From: JAPOXR01 sp965199765
Lineage (GTDB): Bacteria > Pseudomonadota > Alphaproteobacteria > Rhodobacterales > Rhodobacteraceae
Length of the DNA stretch: 64,000 nucleotides
Direction: 5' to 3'
Assembly (NCBI GenBank): GCA_965199765.1
Contig: CBDATC010000001.1
Coordinates: 1,240,001 to 1,304,000 of the forward strand
Shown piece by piece: positions 16,675-25,686 of the stretch. Positions within the stretch are counted from its first letter, which is position 1; each line of letters starts with the position of its first letter. Both the position numbers and the translations under genes were made by a program. Under the pieces are notes generated by a model. It saw only the letters and a program-made list of their open reading frames with translations. It did not search any database and was not told the origin of the DNA.

Positions 16675-17913
16675 ATGAAAAATTTATTGCGCCACGGTGT
16701 GGCGTTAACCTTTGCAGCAACGGCTGCGGGGTCGGTTTCTGCGGCGGACGTCGTTGTGAGTATCAAACCACTGCACTCCTTGGTCGCCGGGGTTATGGGA
16801 GACACGGGAAGCCCGTATTTGATTTTGCCGGGGGCTTCGTCCCCACACACCTACCAGATGCGTCCAACCCAAGCGGCGGAAATTGATCAAGCGGATCTGA
16901 TTGTATGGGTTGGTGAGGAGCTTGAGACCTTTTTGTCCAGACCGATCGCCAATTTGGGTGAGGGTTCTATGGTCCTTACGGCGCATGAATTTGAAGGTTT
17001 GAGGCTCTATGCGACCCGCGCGGGAGGAATTTGGCAAGATCACGCCGATCGTCACGACGAGCATGACCATGGCGACGGGCACCGCGATGATCATACGGAC
17101 CATAAAGAAGACTCTGAACATCATGACGAGCACGATCATGGCAGCGAAGAAGGCCATCATGACGAGCATGACCATGGCGACGGGCACCGCGATGATCATA
17201 CGGGCCATAAAGAAGACTCTGAACATCATGACGAGCACGATCATGGCAGCGAAGAAGGCCATCATGACGAGCATGACCATGGCGACGGGCATCGCGATGA
17301 TCATATGGACCATAAGGAAGACTCTGAGCATCACGACGAACATGGCCATGACAGCGGCGAACATGGTGTCGACGCACACGGCCATGTGCACGGCGAATAT
17401 GACATGCACATCTGGCTAGATGATGAAAATGCTCGCAGAATTGTCGACTCAGTTGCAGAGGCTCTAAGCGTAATTCGTCCGGAAAACACGGACGTATATC
17501 TGGCGAATGCGAAAATGATGCATGATCGTATTCATGCTCTGGATGCATCGATCAAAAATAGGCTGGAACCTGTGATCGATAGCGGATTTGTCGTGTTTCA
17601 TGATGCCTATCAGTATTTTGAAAGGGCATACGGATTAAACGGTGTAGGCACCGTTCTCGTCGATCCGTCACGCCAGATCGGCGCGAAAACAATGTCTGAA
17701 CTGCGAAACGTGATCACAGAAAATAATGTGACTTGCTTATTCACGGAACCACAGTTCAAACCCGATCTAGTGGAGACCTTAATCGAAGGCACCGCTGTCA
17801 GAACCGGTGAACTTGATCCTCTTGGCGCTGATGTGGCACCCGGACCGGATGCATGGTTTGCAATTATGGAGAACTTGGCCAATTCGATCTTAAATTGCCT
17901 CACCAATCCCTAG
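16675..17913 (+). CDS. znuA: Zinc ABC transporter substrate-binding protein ZnuA with long His/Asp-rich insert
   Basis: Periplasmic zinc receptor of the importer (cluster A-I binding protein). A signal peptide with cleavage after VSAA is followed by SIKPLHSLVAGVMGD, the first zinc histidine in SPHTYQMRP near residue 60, then, past the insert, MHIWLDDENAR and FVVFHDAYQYF carrying two further histidines, and the end EPQFKPD and GELDPLG. Between residues about 125 and 245 lies an insert of His, Asp and Glu, much longer than the usual loop, formed by an exact 35-residue tandem repeat. Length is 412 residues against about 310 for common ZnuA. AAGAGA precedes the ATG. The insert probably gathers or stores zinc; that role is inferred. 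Confidence 0.95.
   Translation: MKNLLRHGVALTFAATAAGSVSAADVVVSIKPLHSLVAGVMGDTGSPYLILPGASSPHTYQMRPTQAAEIDQADLIVWVGEELETFLSRPIANLGEGSMVLTAHEFEGLRLYATRAGGIWQDHADRHDEHDHGDGHRDDHTDHKEDSEHHDEHDHGSEEGHHDEHDHGDGHRDDHTGHKEDSEHHDEHDHGSEEGHHDEHDHGDGHRDDHMDHKEDSEHHDEHGHDSGEHGVDAHGHVHGEYDMHIWLDDENARRIVDSVAEALSVIRPENTDVYLANAKMMHDRIHALDASIKNRLEPVIDSGFVVFHDAYQYFERAYGLNGVGTVLVDPSRQIGAKTMSELRNVITENNVTCLFTEPQFKPDLVETLIEGTAVRTGELDPLGADVAPGPDAWFAIMENLANSILNCLTNP
17056..17350 (+). repeat. 105-bp in-frame tandem repeat in znuA (about 2.8 copies)
   Basis: The unit begins at 17056, 17161 and 17266, exactly 105 bases apart, and encodes 35 residues that start DEHDHGDGHRDDH and end GSEEGHH. The first two copies differ at one or two positions, and the third is partial and diverges after about 60 bases. 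Near identity at the DNA level means recent duplication or ongoing homogenisation, and copy number could vary between strains. The same region forms a long open frame on the minus strand that is only a shadow of the His/Asp codons. Confidence 0.95.
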
Positions 17914-18040
17914 TCGCCGAAATTGTCGGTTGCGTGAGAATGAGCTGATCTGAAATAGGTCCCGGAAAAGTTGGTGCACAGCGTCTTTTCTCGACGCTGC
18001 GCACCGAATCGAAACGGGGCCGGAATTTGAAGGCAGCGAA

Positions 18041-19183
18041 GTGATGAGGGCAAATTGGACATTCCCAACGGCAATTCGGTTTGGTGCTGGAACAATCACA
18101 GAATTAGCGGCAGCATGCGCCTCCGCCGGAATCATCAAGCCGCTTTTTGTGACAGACCGCGGTTTGGCCAAGAACGAAATCACCAGCCATGCGATGGCGA
18201 TATTGGAAACCGCCGGCATTGAAGCCGGCATGTTTGCCGAAGTCGATCCAAATCCATCAGAAAAAAACCTGGAAGCCGGGCTCAGAATGTTCAGGTCCGG
18301 CGGATTCGATGGGGTGGTGGCTTTTGGCGGAGGTTCCGGAATCGATCTTGGAAAGATGATCGCGTTCATGGCAGGCCAATCCCGGCCGGTTTGGGATTTT
18401 GAAGATGTTGGCGATTGGTGGAAACGGGCTGATACAGATGGCATTCGACCGATCGTCGCTGTCCCGACTACGGCTGGAACAGGCTCGGAAGTCGGACGAG
18501 CGTCAGTCATCACCAATTCCGAGACTCAGGAAAAAAAGATCATTTTCCATCCAATGGTTTTGCCGTCCAAAGTCATATGTGACCCAGAGTTAACGGTAAG
18601 CATGCCAGCGCATATCACTGCCGGCACCGGAATGGATGCCTTTGCGCACTGCTTGGAAGCGTACTGCGCTCCGAACTTCCACCCCATGTGTCAGGGCATC
18701 GCGCTCGAAGGGATGCGCCTTGTATGGAAGTCTCTGCCCACAGCTTTTGCAGATCCAGCCAATATCCCCGCGCGCAGCGATATGATGTGCGCCGCGTCAA
18801 TGGGCGCTGTCGCATTCCAAAAAGGATTGGGGGCGATACATTCGTTATCGCATCCGGTCGGCGCCATCTTCGGTTGCCATCATGGAACGACGAATGCGGT
18901 CGTTATGCCGTTTGTTCTGGAATTCAACCGCAAAGCGGTCTCCGAAAAGCTTGGGTGCGTTGCCGCATATCTCGGAGTCGGCAATACGTTCGATGATTTC
19001 TATCAGCTCGTGATGGAATTGAGGGCTGCGCTGAAAATTCCGGTGTCCCTTGCTTCGCTTAGAGTTGACCCGGCAAGAGTCGACGAATTGGCGGAGATGG
19101 CTGTCAGGGATCCAACGGCCGGCGGCAACCCGGTTCCGCTGACCATTGAAAATACCCGCGAACTCTATCAGCGGTGTTTCTGA
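18041..19183 (+). CDS. Iron-containing alcohol dehydrogenase
   Basis: A 380-residue group III (iron-activated) NAD(P)-dependent dehydrogenase. The nucleotide site is GGGSGIDLGKMIAFMA, the specificity loop VPTTAGTGSEVG, and the metal ligands lie in GTGMDAFAHCLEAY and SLSHPVGAIFGCHHGTTNA. GTG at 18041 is immediately followed by ATG at 18044; AAGG lies a few bases upstream of either. Family members include gamma-hydroxybutyrate and lactaldehyde-type dehydrogenases. It is not in an operon with other genes. A role in handling succinic semialdehyde from the hpaI aldolase is a possible link but only a guess. Confidence 0.9.
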   Translation: MMRANWTFPTAIRFGAGTITELAAACASAGIIKPLFVTDRGLAKNEITSHAMAILETAGIEAGMFAEVDPNPSEKNLEAGLRMFRSGGFDGVVAFGGGSGIDLGKMIAFMAGQSRPVWDFEDVGDWWKRADTDGIRPIVAVPTTAGTGSEVGRASVITNSETQEKKIIFHPMVLPSKVICDPELTVSMPAHITAGTGMDAFAHCLEAYCAPNFHPMCQGIALEGMRLVWKSLPTAFADPANIPARSDMMCAASMGAVAFQKGLGAIHSLSHPVGAIFGCHHGTTNAVVMPFVLEFNRKAVSEKLGCVAAYLGVGNTFDDFYQLVMELRAALKIPVSLASLRVDPARVDELAEMAVRDPTAGGNPVPLTIENTRELYQRCF

Positions 19184-19289
19184 ATAAGCTGCAGCCGTCC
19201 TGTGCTGACCGCACCGAAAAGATCCAGTTGAAATTCCGATCCTTCTGCCGGATTGCCAGGATTTTTTTTCCTGTGCGGTCTATTGCGTA

Positions 19290-21308
19290 TCAAAGAGCGG
19301 CGGCGAGACGGGAGCCTTGCGCGATCGCATTTTTGGCGTCAAGCTCCGCAGCGCGAAACGCTCCGCCAATCACGTGGGCTTCGCGTCCACATCGCTTCAA
19401 TTCGTCTGCGAGCCGCCGATCAGAAACCTGCCCGGCACAGATCACAATGCTGTCCACTTCGATTAATTCAGACTCTTGACAGCTGTCTTCGCGGATAATC
19501 GTTATTCCTCGTTCGTCAATCGATTGATATCGAACGCCTGATACCATCCGCACGTTTTTCATCTGCAGCAGCGAGCGATGAATCCATCCGGTTGTTTTGC
19601 CGAGTCGCTTCCCCGGCTTTTCCGCCTTGCGCTGCAATAGAATAACATCGCGTTTCGGTGTTTCCGGGTTGGGGCCGTCCGGATGCACGCCGCCGCGGTG
19701 GTCAGCGGGATCAGCAATGCCCCACGCACGTAACCAGTTTTCGAGATTTTCAGTGGTTCCCGCATGACCGGCGAGAAATTCAGCGACATCGAATCCGATG
19801 CCGCCTGCCCCTACAATTGCAACTTTGGCGCCGGGTTCAACCGATCCTGAAAGGAGTTCGGCATAGCTGCAAGTATTGCTTCCGTTCAGTCCGGGTATGT
19901 CCGGGAGTCTTGGAGACACTCCGGTGGCGATGATGATTTCATCAAATCGGAGAAGTTCCCCGGCTGTCGGCGATGAATCAAGCCGGACTGCGACCTTATG
20001 CTCTTGAAGCATCGCCTTGTACCAGGCCACCAGCCCGTCAAATTCTTCCTTTCCGGGAATGCGCCGGGCCATATTGAGCTGACCGCCGACGCGATCGGCT
20101 TTCTCAAACAAAGTAACCGCGTGCCCGCGCATTGACGCGACGATTGCCGAAGCCAATCCAGCCGGGCCGGCTCCGACGATGACGATGGATTTTGGACTCG
20201 AAGCCGGCTGGTAATTCAATTCTGTTTCGTGACAGGCGCGAGGGTTCAACAGACAGGTCGATACCTTGCCCAAAAACGTGTGGTCCAAGCATGCTTGATT
20301 GCAGGCAATGCATGGCGCGATCAGCTCCGATTGTCCACGCTGCGCTTTTGTGACGAATTCGGCATCGGCAAGAAACGGCCGTGCCATGGACACAAGATCG
20401 CAACAGCCTTCGGCAAGAACTTGTTCAGCGACTTCCGGCGAGTTTATCCGGTTGGAGGCGATAATTGGAATCGAGACCGCTCCCATAAGTTTTTTGGTAA
20501 CCCAAGCAAATGCCCGTCTCGGAACGCTTGTGGCTATGGTGGGAATCCGAGCCTCGTGCCAGCCGATGCCAGTGTTGATGATGTTCGCCCCAACGTCTTC
20601 AACTTTTTTGGCGAGTCGCAGCACCTCGTCCCAAGTTGAACCCTGCGGCACCAGGTCAATCATGGATAGTCGGTAGATGATTAGAAAATCATCTCCGACG
20701 GCACTGCGGCATCTGCGCAGAACTTCGAGTGGCAGCTTCATGCGGTTCTCATAGGATCCGCCCCACCGATCAGTGCGGTGGTTGGTGCGCCGAACAAGAA
20801 ACTGATTGAGAAAGTAACCCTCGGACCCCATGATTTCAATGCCGTCATAGCCGGCTTCGCGCGCTCTGGCAGCGGCTGCGGCTATATCTGCGATTTGCTT
20901 TTCAATGCCGTCCTCATCAAGCGCTGTTGGAGTGAATGGCGAAATCGGAGATTTGATGGCGGAAGGAGCAACGCAATTTCCGCCATAGGCATATCGTCCT
21001 GCGTGCAGAAGCTGCATCGCGATGCGCCCGCCGCATTCGTGCACGCGATCAGTAACTTTGCGATGTCCTTCCACCTCGTTCGCGCTGCAAAGCATAGCGG
21101 CATTGGGAAACACAGCTCCTTCGGCATTCGGCGCGATGCCTCCGGTTACAATCAGTCCGGCGCCTCCCAAGGCGCGTTCGGCATAGAATTCAGCGACACG
21201 ATGCCAGTTGCCGGTCTCTTCAAGACCGGTGTGCATCGACCCCATCACAACTCGGTTTGGCAGCGTGATGAATCCGAGGTCCAGTTCGGAAAAAAGCTTT
21301 GAATACAT
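19290..21308 (-). CDS. NADPH-dependent 2,4-dienoyl-CoA reductase-type flavoprotein (FadH-like)
   Basis: A 672-residue, two-part enzyme of the old yellow enzyme/FadH family, the same length as E. coli FadH. Residues 1-340 form the FMN TIM barrel (LFSELDLGFITLPNRVVMGSMHTG, then VTGGIAPNAEG). Cysteines in CIACNQACLDHTFLGKVSTC around 335-355 ligate a [4Fe-4S] cluster. The C-terminal half has FAD/NAD(P) folds (IVGAGPAGLASAIVA and VAIVGAGGIGFDVAEFL). FadH reduces 2,4-dienoyl-CoA from unsaturated fatty acids; some relatives act on other enoates. The ATG at 21308 (MYSKLF) fits the family start better than 21347. It is convergent with the alcohol dehydrogenase gene. Confidence 0.9.
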   Translation of the reverse strand: MYSKLFSELDLGFITLPNRVVMGSMHTGLEETGNWHRVAEFYAERALGGAGLIVTGGIAPNAEGAVFPNAAMLCSANEVEGHRKVTDRVHECGGRIAMQLLHAGRYAYGGNCVAPSAIKSPISPFTPTALDEDGIEKQIADIAAAAARAREAGYDGIEIMGSEGYFLNQFLVRRTNHRTDRWGGSYENRMKLPLEVLRRCRSAVGDDFLIIYRLSMIDLVPQGSTWDEVLRLAKKVEDVGANIINTGIGWHEARIPTIATSVPRRAFAWVTKKLMGAVSIPIIASNRINSPEVAEQVLAEGCCDLVSMARPFLADAEFVTKAQRGQSELIAPCIACNQACLDHTFLGKVSTCLLNPRACHETELNYQPASSPKSIVIVGAGPAGLASAIVASMRGHAVTLFEKADRVGGQLNMARRIPGKEEFDGLVAWYKAMLQEHKVAVRLDSSPTAGELLRFDEIIIATGVSPRLPDIPGLNGSNTCSYAELLSGSVEPGAKVAIVGAGGIGFDVAEFLAGHAGTTENLENWLRAWGIADPADHRGGVHPDGPNPETPKRDVILLQRKAEKPGKRLGKTTGWIHRSLLQMKNVRMVSGVRYQSIDERGITIIREDSCQESELIEVDSIVICAGQVSDRRLADELKRCGREAHVIGGAFRAAELDAKNAIAQGSRLAAAL

Positions 21309-21380
21309 CCTTGGAACCTGGACGAGTCCGGCGTTTGCTGGGCCCATGTTTCTAATTTCTCACGCGCTGCCGGAATCCGG

Positions 21381-23114
21381 TCAAAGATCCATGTAGATAT
21401 GCGATTCCGCTGTCGCACCCGGATGGGTGACAGCGCCTTTTCGTGTGGAACCGACCAGCTGAGAATACTTCCAGAGGGAACCCGACGTATAGATTGTCTG
21501 CCGGGCCCCCTTCCAATCAGCCTTCCTCGTGTTTAATTCCTCATCGGAGAGATTAACGCGGATTTCACCCTTTTTTGCGTCGATTGTGATCATATCGCCG
21601 TCGCGGAGCATTGCGATCGGGCCGCCATGAGCGGCTTCGGGACCCACATGACCCACGCAGAATCCCCGTGTCGCGCCAGAAAATCTTCCATCGGTTATCA
21701 GCGCGACTTTTTTGCCCATGCCTTGTCCAGAGAGAGCGGCTGTTGTCGACAGCATTTCCCGCATTCCAGGACCGCCTGCCGGTCCCTCATTCCGTATGAC
21801 GATGACCTCACCTTCCGCGTAGGAACGGCTCTTGACCGCTTCAAATGCATCTTCCTCGCATTCAAACACCCGTGCTGGACCGGTGAAGACGATCTGATCT
21901 TCGTTCATGCCGGCGATTTTCACAATTGCGCCGTCCGGCGCTAAATTCCCTTGGAGGCCGACAACACCACCGGTCGGCGAAATCGGGTTGGCGGCGGGAT
22001 AGATGACCCGGCCGTCGGCATCGCGTTCGACTTTGTCCAGCTCTTCGCCCATGCTGCGGCCGGTCACGGTTATACAGTCTTCGTGGATGAGCCCGATTTT
22101 ACGGAGTTCCTTCATCACAACCGGAACACCGCCAGCTTCGTAAAGATCTTTCGCGACAAACTCGCCGCCGGGCTTCATGCTGACAAAATATGGGGTATCC
22201 CGGAAGATGTCGCAGACATCAAGCAGGTCAAATTCAATTCCCGCTTCATGCGCAATCGCCGGCAGATGCAGTCCGGCATTGGTGGATCCGCCTGTGCAGG
22301 CTACAACCCGAGCCGCGTTTTCGAGTGACTTTCGTGTCACGACATCCCGTGCTCGAATGTTGTGTTCGAGTAGTTTCATCACCGCTGATCCAGAAGCTTC
22401 GCAGTAGCTGTCGCGGCTCTCATAGGGGGCCGGCGCACCGGATGAGTTTGGCAGGGCAAGGCCCAGAGCCTCTGAAACGCAAGCCATTGTGTTAGCCGTG
22501 AATTGTCCGCCGCAGGCTCCTGCCGACGGGCACGCTACGCGTTCGAGCACTGCCAACGCCTTGTCGGACATATCGCCGGCTTGATGTCTGCCAACAGCCT
22601 CGAAGACATCCTGCACCGTTACATCTTTACCATTGAGTCGTCCCGGAAGGATCGAGCCGCCATAAACGAAAACCGACGGTGTGTTCAGCCGAACCATCGC
22701 CATCATCATGCCGGGCAGCGATTTGTCGCATCCGGCCAACCCGACAAGAGCGTCATAGCAATGTCCGCGCATTGTCAGTTCAACCGTATCGGCTATGGCT
22801 TCGCGCGATGCGAGGGACGACTTCATGCCTTCGTGCCCCATTGCGATTCCATCCGTGACCGTGATCGTCGTGAATTCCCGGGGAGTCCCCTGGGCGGCCT
22901 TGACACCTAACTTCACCGCCTGCGCTTGCCGATTAAGGGCAATGTTGCAAGGGGCCGCTTCATTCCAGCAGGTCGCCACGCCTACGAATGGCTGTGCGAT
23001 TTCGGTCTCGGTTATCCCCATCGCGTAATAGTAAGAACGGTGTGGGGCCCGCGCCGGTCCCTCGCTGACATGCCTGCTGGGCAGGTTGGATTTGGTAAAG
23101 CTGTCTGTGCTCAT
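21381..23114 (-). CDS. ilvD: Dihydroxy-acid dehydratase
   Basis: Dehydrates 2,3-dihydroxy-isovalerate and -methylvalerate in valine, isoleucine and pantothenate synthesis. The 577-residue protein has the Fe-S cysteines at 49 and 56 (ATCWNEAAPC), 129 region (LAGCDKSLPG) and about 202 (PSAGACGGQFTANTM), and ends in the standard GAVTHPGATAESHIYMD. The ATG at 23114 is chosen since MSTDSFTKSNLPSRHV matches family starts; the upstream open frame is not conserved. It stands alone downstream of a 700-base spacer. The next gene on the same strand, 73 bases further, is the FadH-like flavoprotein. Confidence 0.95.
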   Translation of the reverse strand: MSTDSFTKSNLPSRHVSEGPARAPHRSYYYAMGITETEIAQPFVGVATCWNEAAPCNIALNRQAQAVKLGVKAAQGTPREFTTITVTDGIAMGHEGMKSSLASREAIADTVELTMRGHCYDALVGLAGCDKSLPGMMMAMVRLNTPSVFVYGGSILPGRLNGKDVTVQDVFEAVGRHQAGDMSDKALAVLERVACPSAGACGGQFTANTMACVSEALGLALPNSSGAPAPYESRDSYCEASGSAVMKLLEHNIRARDVVTRKSLENAARVVACTGGSTNAGLHLPAIAHEAGIEFDLLDVCDIFRDTPYFVSMKPGGEFVAKDLYEAGGVPVVMKELRKIGLIHEDCITVTGRSMGEELDKVERDADGRVIYPAANPISPTGGVVGLQGNLAPDGAIVKIAGMNEDQIVFTGPARVFECEEDAFEAVKSRSYAEGEVIVIRNEGPAGGPGMREMLSTTAALSGQGMGKKVALITDGRFSGATRGFCVGHVGPEAAHGGPIAMLRDGDMITIDAKKGEIRVNLSDEELNTRKADWKGARQTIYTSGSLWKYSQLVGSTRKGAVTHPGATAESHIYMDL

Positions 23115-23816
23115 ATGAATGGTCCTTGGTTGTCGCAAGCCGGATTGATAACGAAATTGTCGTAAGAAAGGAAATGTCAGTGCGAAAGCTCTCCGCTTCA
23201 GCGTTATCAGAAACAAGTTCAGCCCTTAAACGGTTTTGCGCCATCGGCGAGCACCGATTTCAAGCCTGCCGCCCACTGAGAGGAATGAGCTGGTTGACGT
23301 TTGATCGTACGTAAAATCACCAAAAAAGTCTTGCTGCTGTTTTGGTTGATGGCGTCCGGCGGTTTGTATTCTGCAGGATGCGTGAAACCATACCTGACCG
23401 AAATTTATCCGATCAGAGCTTGGACTTGGCCTAACAAATGCCTGATTGCAGCTGCCGCGAACATCGACCCTTGTGGCTTCTCTAATGAGCAATCAACGCG
23501 CAGATTTTGCTCTGAGCAAGATGAGATTGGAAACTCTGTCGACCTTGCTGTTGGGTTTGGCAAATGAGAGCGCCGTCTATCACAGTCATCCGGCCAGTCG
23601 GTTTCCAGGGTAAAGAGAAGCATCGACCGGACGCCGAGGATCGGCAAAGCCGCCGGCCTGTCCTCAGGATGATGTGACCTCGCGCAGGAACAAAGCAGGC
23701 TAAATCCATACATTGCCGATTTTGAGCTGTTGAGCATAGGAAATTGAACGCAGTTCTCAAATTTCGGAAATCAAGCTTGCCGCAAAATCCCATCCTTCAA
23801 TGCAGGGACAGCAGGT
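23115..23816. other. 700-base spacer between glpQ-like gene and ilvD, nothing identified
   Basis: Neither strand gives a frame that looks like a known protein. A plus-strand frame from a TTG at 23301 (VLLLFWLMASGGLYSAGC then about 55 residues) resembles a short lipoprotein signal but has no support beyond that. The part next to 23114 must contain the ilvD promoter. No clear terminator hairpin was found. Confidence 0.3.
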
Positions 23817-24638
23817 CTACGGTTCGGTCCGATATAATTTCGAGACGCTGTGGCTGGGTGTTGATTTTCGCCAGTAGCGTTCGTTGAACAGCTGCATGGC
23901 GAGTTCGGCGTTATCGGTCATGATTCCATCAACCCCGATTTCGATCAGAGCGGTCATTTCGGGCTCGCTGTTGATGGTCCAAGCATGAACGGGGAGTCCG
24001 CGATCATGCGCAGCTCGAATGAATCTTCTGTCAATGACTTTGATGCGCCGGTGATAGGGCGGAACTTGCAGACAATTGGCAGAGCGGTTTTTGAAGGGAA
24101 GCCCAAATCGCGTTAACCAAAGGCGGGTTACTTCAGATCGGGTGGCGGAAGTGCAGAGTTTTGAACCTGCCGCTTGCCGCAGGTGATCCAATCGGCTTGC
24201 GGAGAAAGAGCCGACACAAACTCGTTCCCATGCATGCATCTCCCGCAACAGTGCAAGCAGCGGCTCGACGGCGTCGTCCTGCTTCGGATCAATATTGATT
24301 TTGGCATCGGGAAATGAACACAGCAGTTCCGCAACCAAAGGAATGCGCTCTTTGCCGGCAATCCGCAGCCGCCGAACTTCATCCCAGCTTTTTCCTGATA
24401 TACGTCCGGCTGCTCCTGTTAGCCGCTCCAATGTGTCATCGTGAAACACCACAAGCCTGCCGTCGGCAGTGGCTTGCGCATCCGTTTCCAGATATTCGAA
24501 CCCCATCTCGATGGCGGCTTCGAATGCTGCCATGGTATTTTCCGGGTGTTTGGCTGAAAAGCCGCGATGGGCGATCGGCACAGCGTGGGGAAGACGGTTG
24601 TGATGAAGAAAAGGATGTAAATCGCGTTGCCAGTCCAT
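23817..24638 (-). CDS. Glycerophosphodiester phosphodiesterase
   Basis: Hydrolyses glycerophosphodiesters to sn-glycerol 3-phosphate and an alcohol. The 273-residue protein has the GDPD active site: His24 and Arg25 in IAHRGF, Glu51 and Asp53 in YLETDAQ, His66 in VVFHDD, and the downstream KINIDPK. The C-terminal half follows the family (VHAWTINSEPEM, IGVDGIMTDNAEL). No signal peptide, so it is cytoplasmic, as in UgpQ-type enzymes. It is divergent from accD, with about 125 bases between starts. Confidence 0.92.
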   Translation of the reverse strand: MDWQRDLHPFLHHNRLPHAVPIAHRGFSAKHPENTMAAFEAAIEMGFEYLETDAQATADGRLVVFHDDTLERLTGAAGRISGKSWDEVRRLRIAGKERIPLVAELLCSFPDAKINIDPKQDDAVEPLLALLREMHAWERVCVGSFSASRLDHLRQAAGSKLCTSATRSEVTRLWLTRFGLPFKNRSANCLQVPPYHRRIKVIDRRFIRAAHDRGLPVHAWTINSEPEMTALIEIGVDGIMTDNAELAMQLFNERYWRKSTPSHSVSKLYRTEP

Positions 24639-24762
24639 ATCATTCGTCTTGCGGCAGGTATAAGCGAAACAGAACAGAATCCGATACTAGATGCTGCATT
24701 GAATGCGGTCGATACAAATACTAATAATTCCAGTGGGCAGTGCGAGGTATTGAGGCTGAGCC

Positions 24763-25674
24763 GTGAATTGGATTTCAAATTTTGTCAGACCGAAAATCAA
24801 GTCGATTTTAAGATCCCAGGGTTCATCCTCTCCGGATGATCTCTGGTCGAAATGCGACTCATGCGGAGCGATTCTCTACCATCGCGAGCTGGAACTCAGT
24901 CAGCGGGTCTGCCCGATTTGCGACCATCATATGCTGATCAAGCCAAAGGAGCGCTTCAAACATTTGTTCGACGGGGGTGTTTATACTGAAGTCGCAGTGC
25001 CGCAGCCATTGGCCGACCCGCTGAAATTTCGCGACCAAAAACGTTATGGCGACCGCTTGAAGGCCGCCCAGCGCAAGACTGGCGAACACGAAGCCATGAT
25101 TGTGGCCGAAGGCGACATTCAAAAGATGCGGTTTGTCGTCGCGGCTCAGGATTTTGCGTTCATGGGCGGGTCGATGGGCATGTATGTCGGAAATGCAATT
25201 GTTGCAGCCTGCCGGCAGGCTGCCGAACTTTCGGCGCCGCTGGTGTTGTTTGCCGCTGCCGGAGGCGCCCGCATGCAGGAAGGAATTTTGAGCTTGATGC
25301 AAATGCCGCGTGTGACCGTTGCATTGCAGCTTTTGAAACAAAACAATCCTACGCTGCCGTACATTGTTGTTTTGACCAACCCTACGACCGGCGGTGTCAC
25401 CGCCTCGTACGCGATGCTCGGAGATATCCACATCGCGGAGCCGAAGGCATTGATATGTTTTGCCGGCCCGAGAGTTATTGAACAGACGATACGGGAAAAA
25501 TTACCGGACGACTTTCAGCGATCCGAGTATCTTCTGGATCATGGAATGATTGATCGCGTGATCCATCGGAAACACATTCGCGACGAGGTGTCGGCGATAG
25601 CGCGTCTGCTGATGAACAAAGAACCTGCGGTTAAAGGCGAGATCACCGCCCGCCCAGACGAGATTTCTGCATAA
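24763..25674 (+). CDS. accD: Acetyl-CoA carboxylase carboxyltransferase subunit beta
   Basis: Half of the carboxyltransferase that transfers CO2 from biotin to acetyl-CoA, making malonyl-CoA. The 303-residue protein opens with MNWISNFVRPKI (GTG start), has the zinc ribbon CDSCGAILY...CPICDHH at residues 31-54, and the crotonase-like core with GGSMGMYVGNAI, FAAAGGARMQEG and TNPTTGGVTASYAMLGD. It is followed 12 bases later by folC, the usual accD-folC operon. In many relatives trpA precedes accD; here a divergent phosphodiesterase gene does. Confidence 0.96.
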   Translation: MNWISNFVRPKIKSILRSQGSSSPDDLWSKCDSCGAILYHRELELSQRVCPICDHHMLIKPKERFKHLFDGGVYTEVAVPQPLADPLKFRDQKRYGDRLKAAQRKTGEHEAMIVAEGDIQKMRFVVAAQDFAFMGGSMGMYVGNAIVAACRQAAELSAPLVLFAAAGGARMQEGILSLMQMPRVTVALQLLKQNNPTLPYIVVLTNPTTGGVTASYAMLGDIHIAEPKALICFAGPRVIEQTIREKLPDDFQRSEYLLDHGMIDRVIHRKHIRDEVSAIARLLMNKEPAVKGEITARPDEISA

Positions 25675-25686
25675 AGGGAGCTGCTG

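Noticed and set aside
16705..17409. Long open frame (234 codons) on the minus strand inside znuA
   Set aside because: It consists of Met/Val/Ala strings produced by reading His/Asp codons backwards; znuA on the plus strand has clear function.
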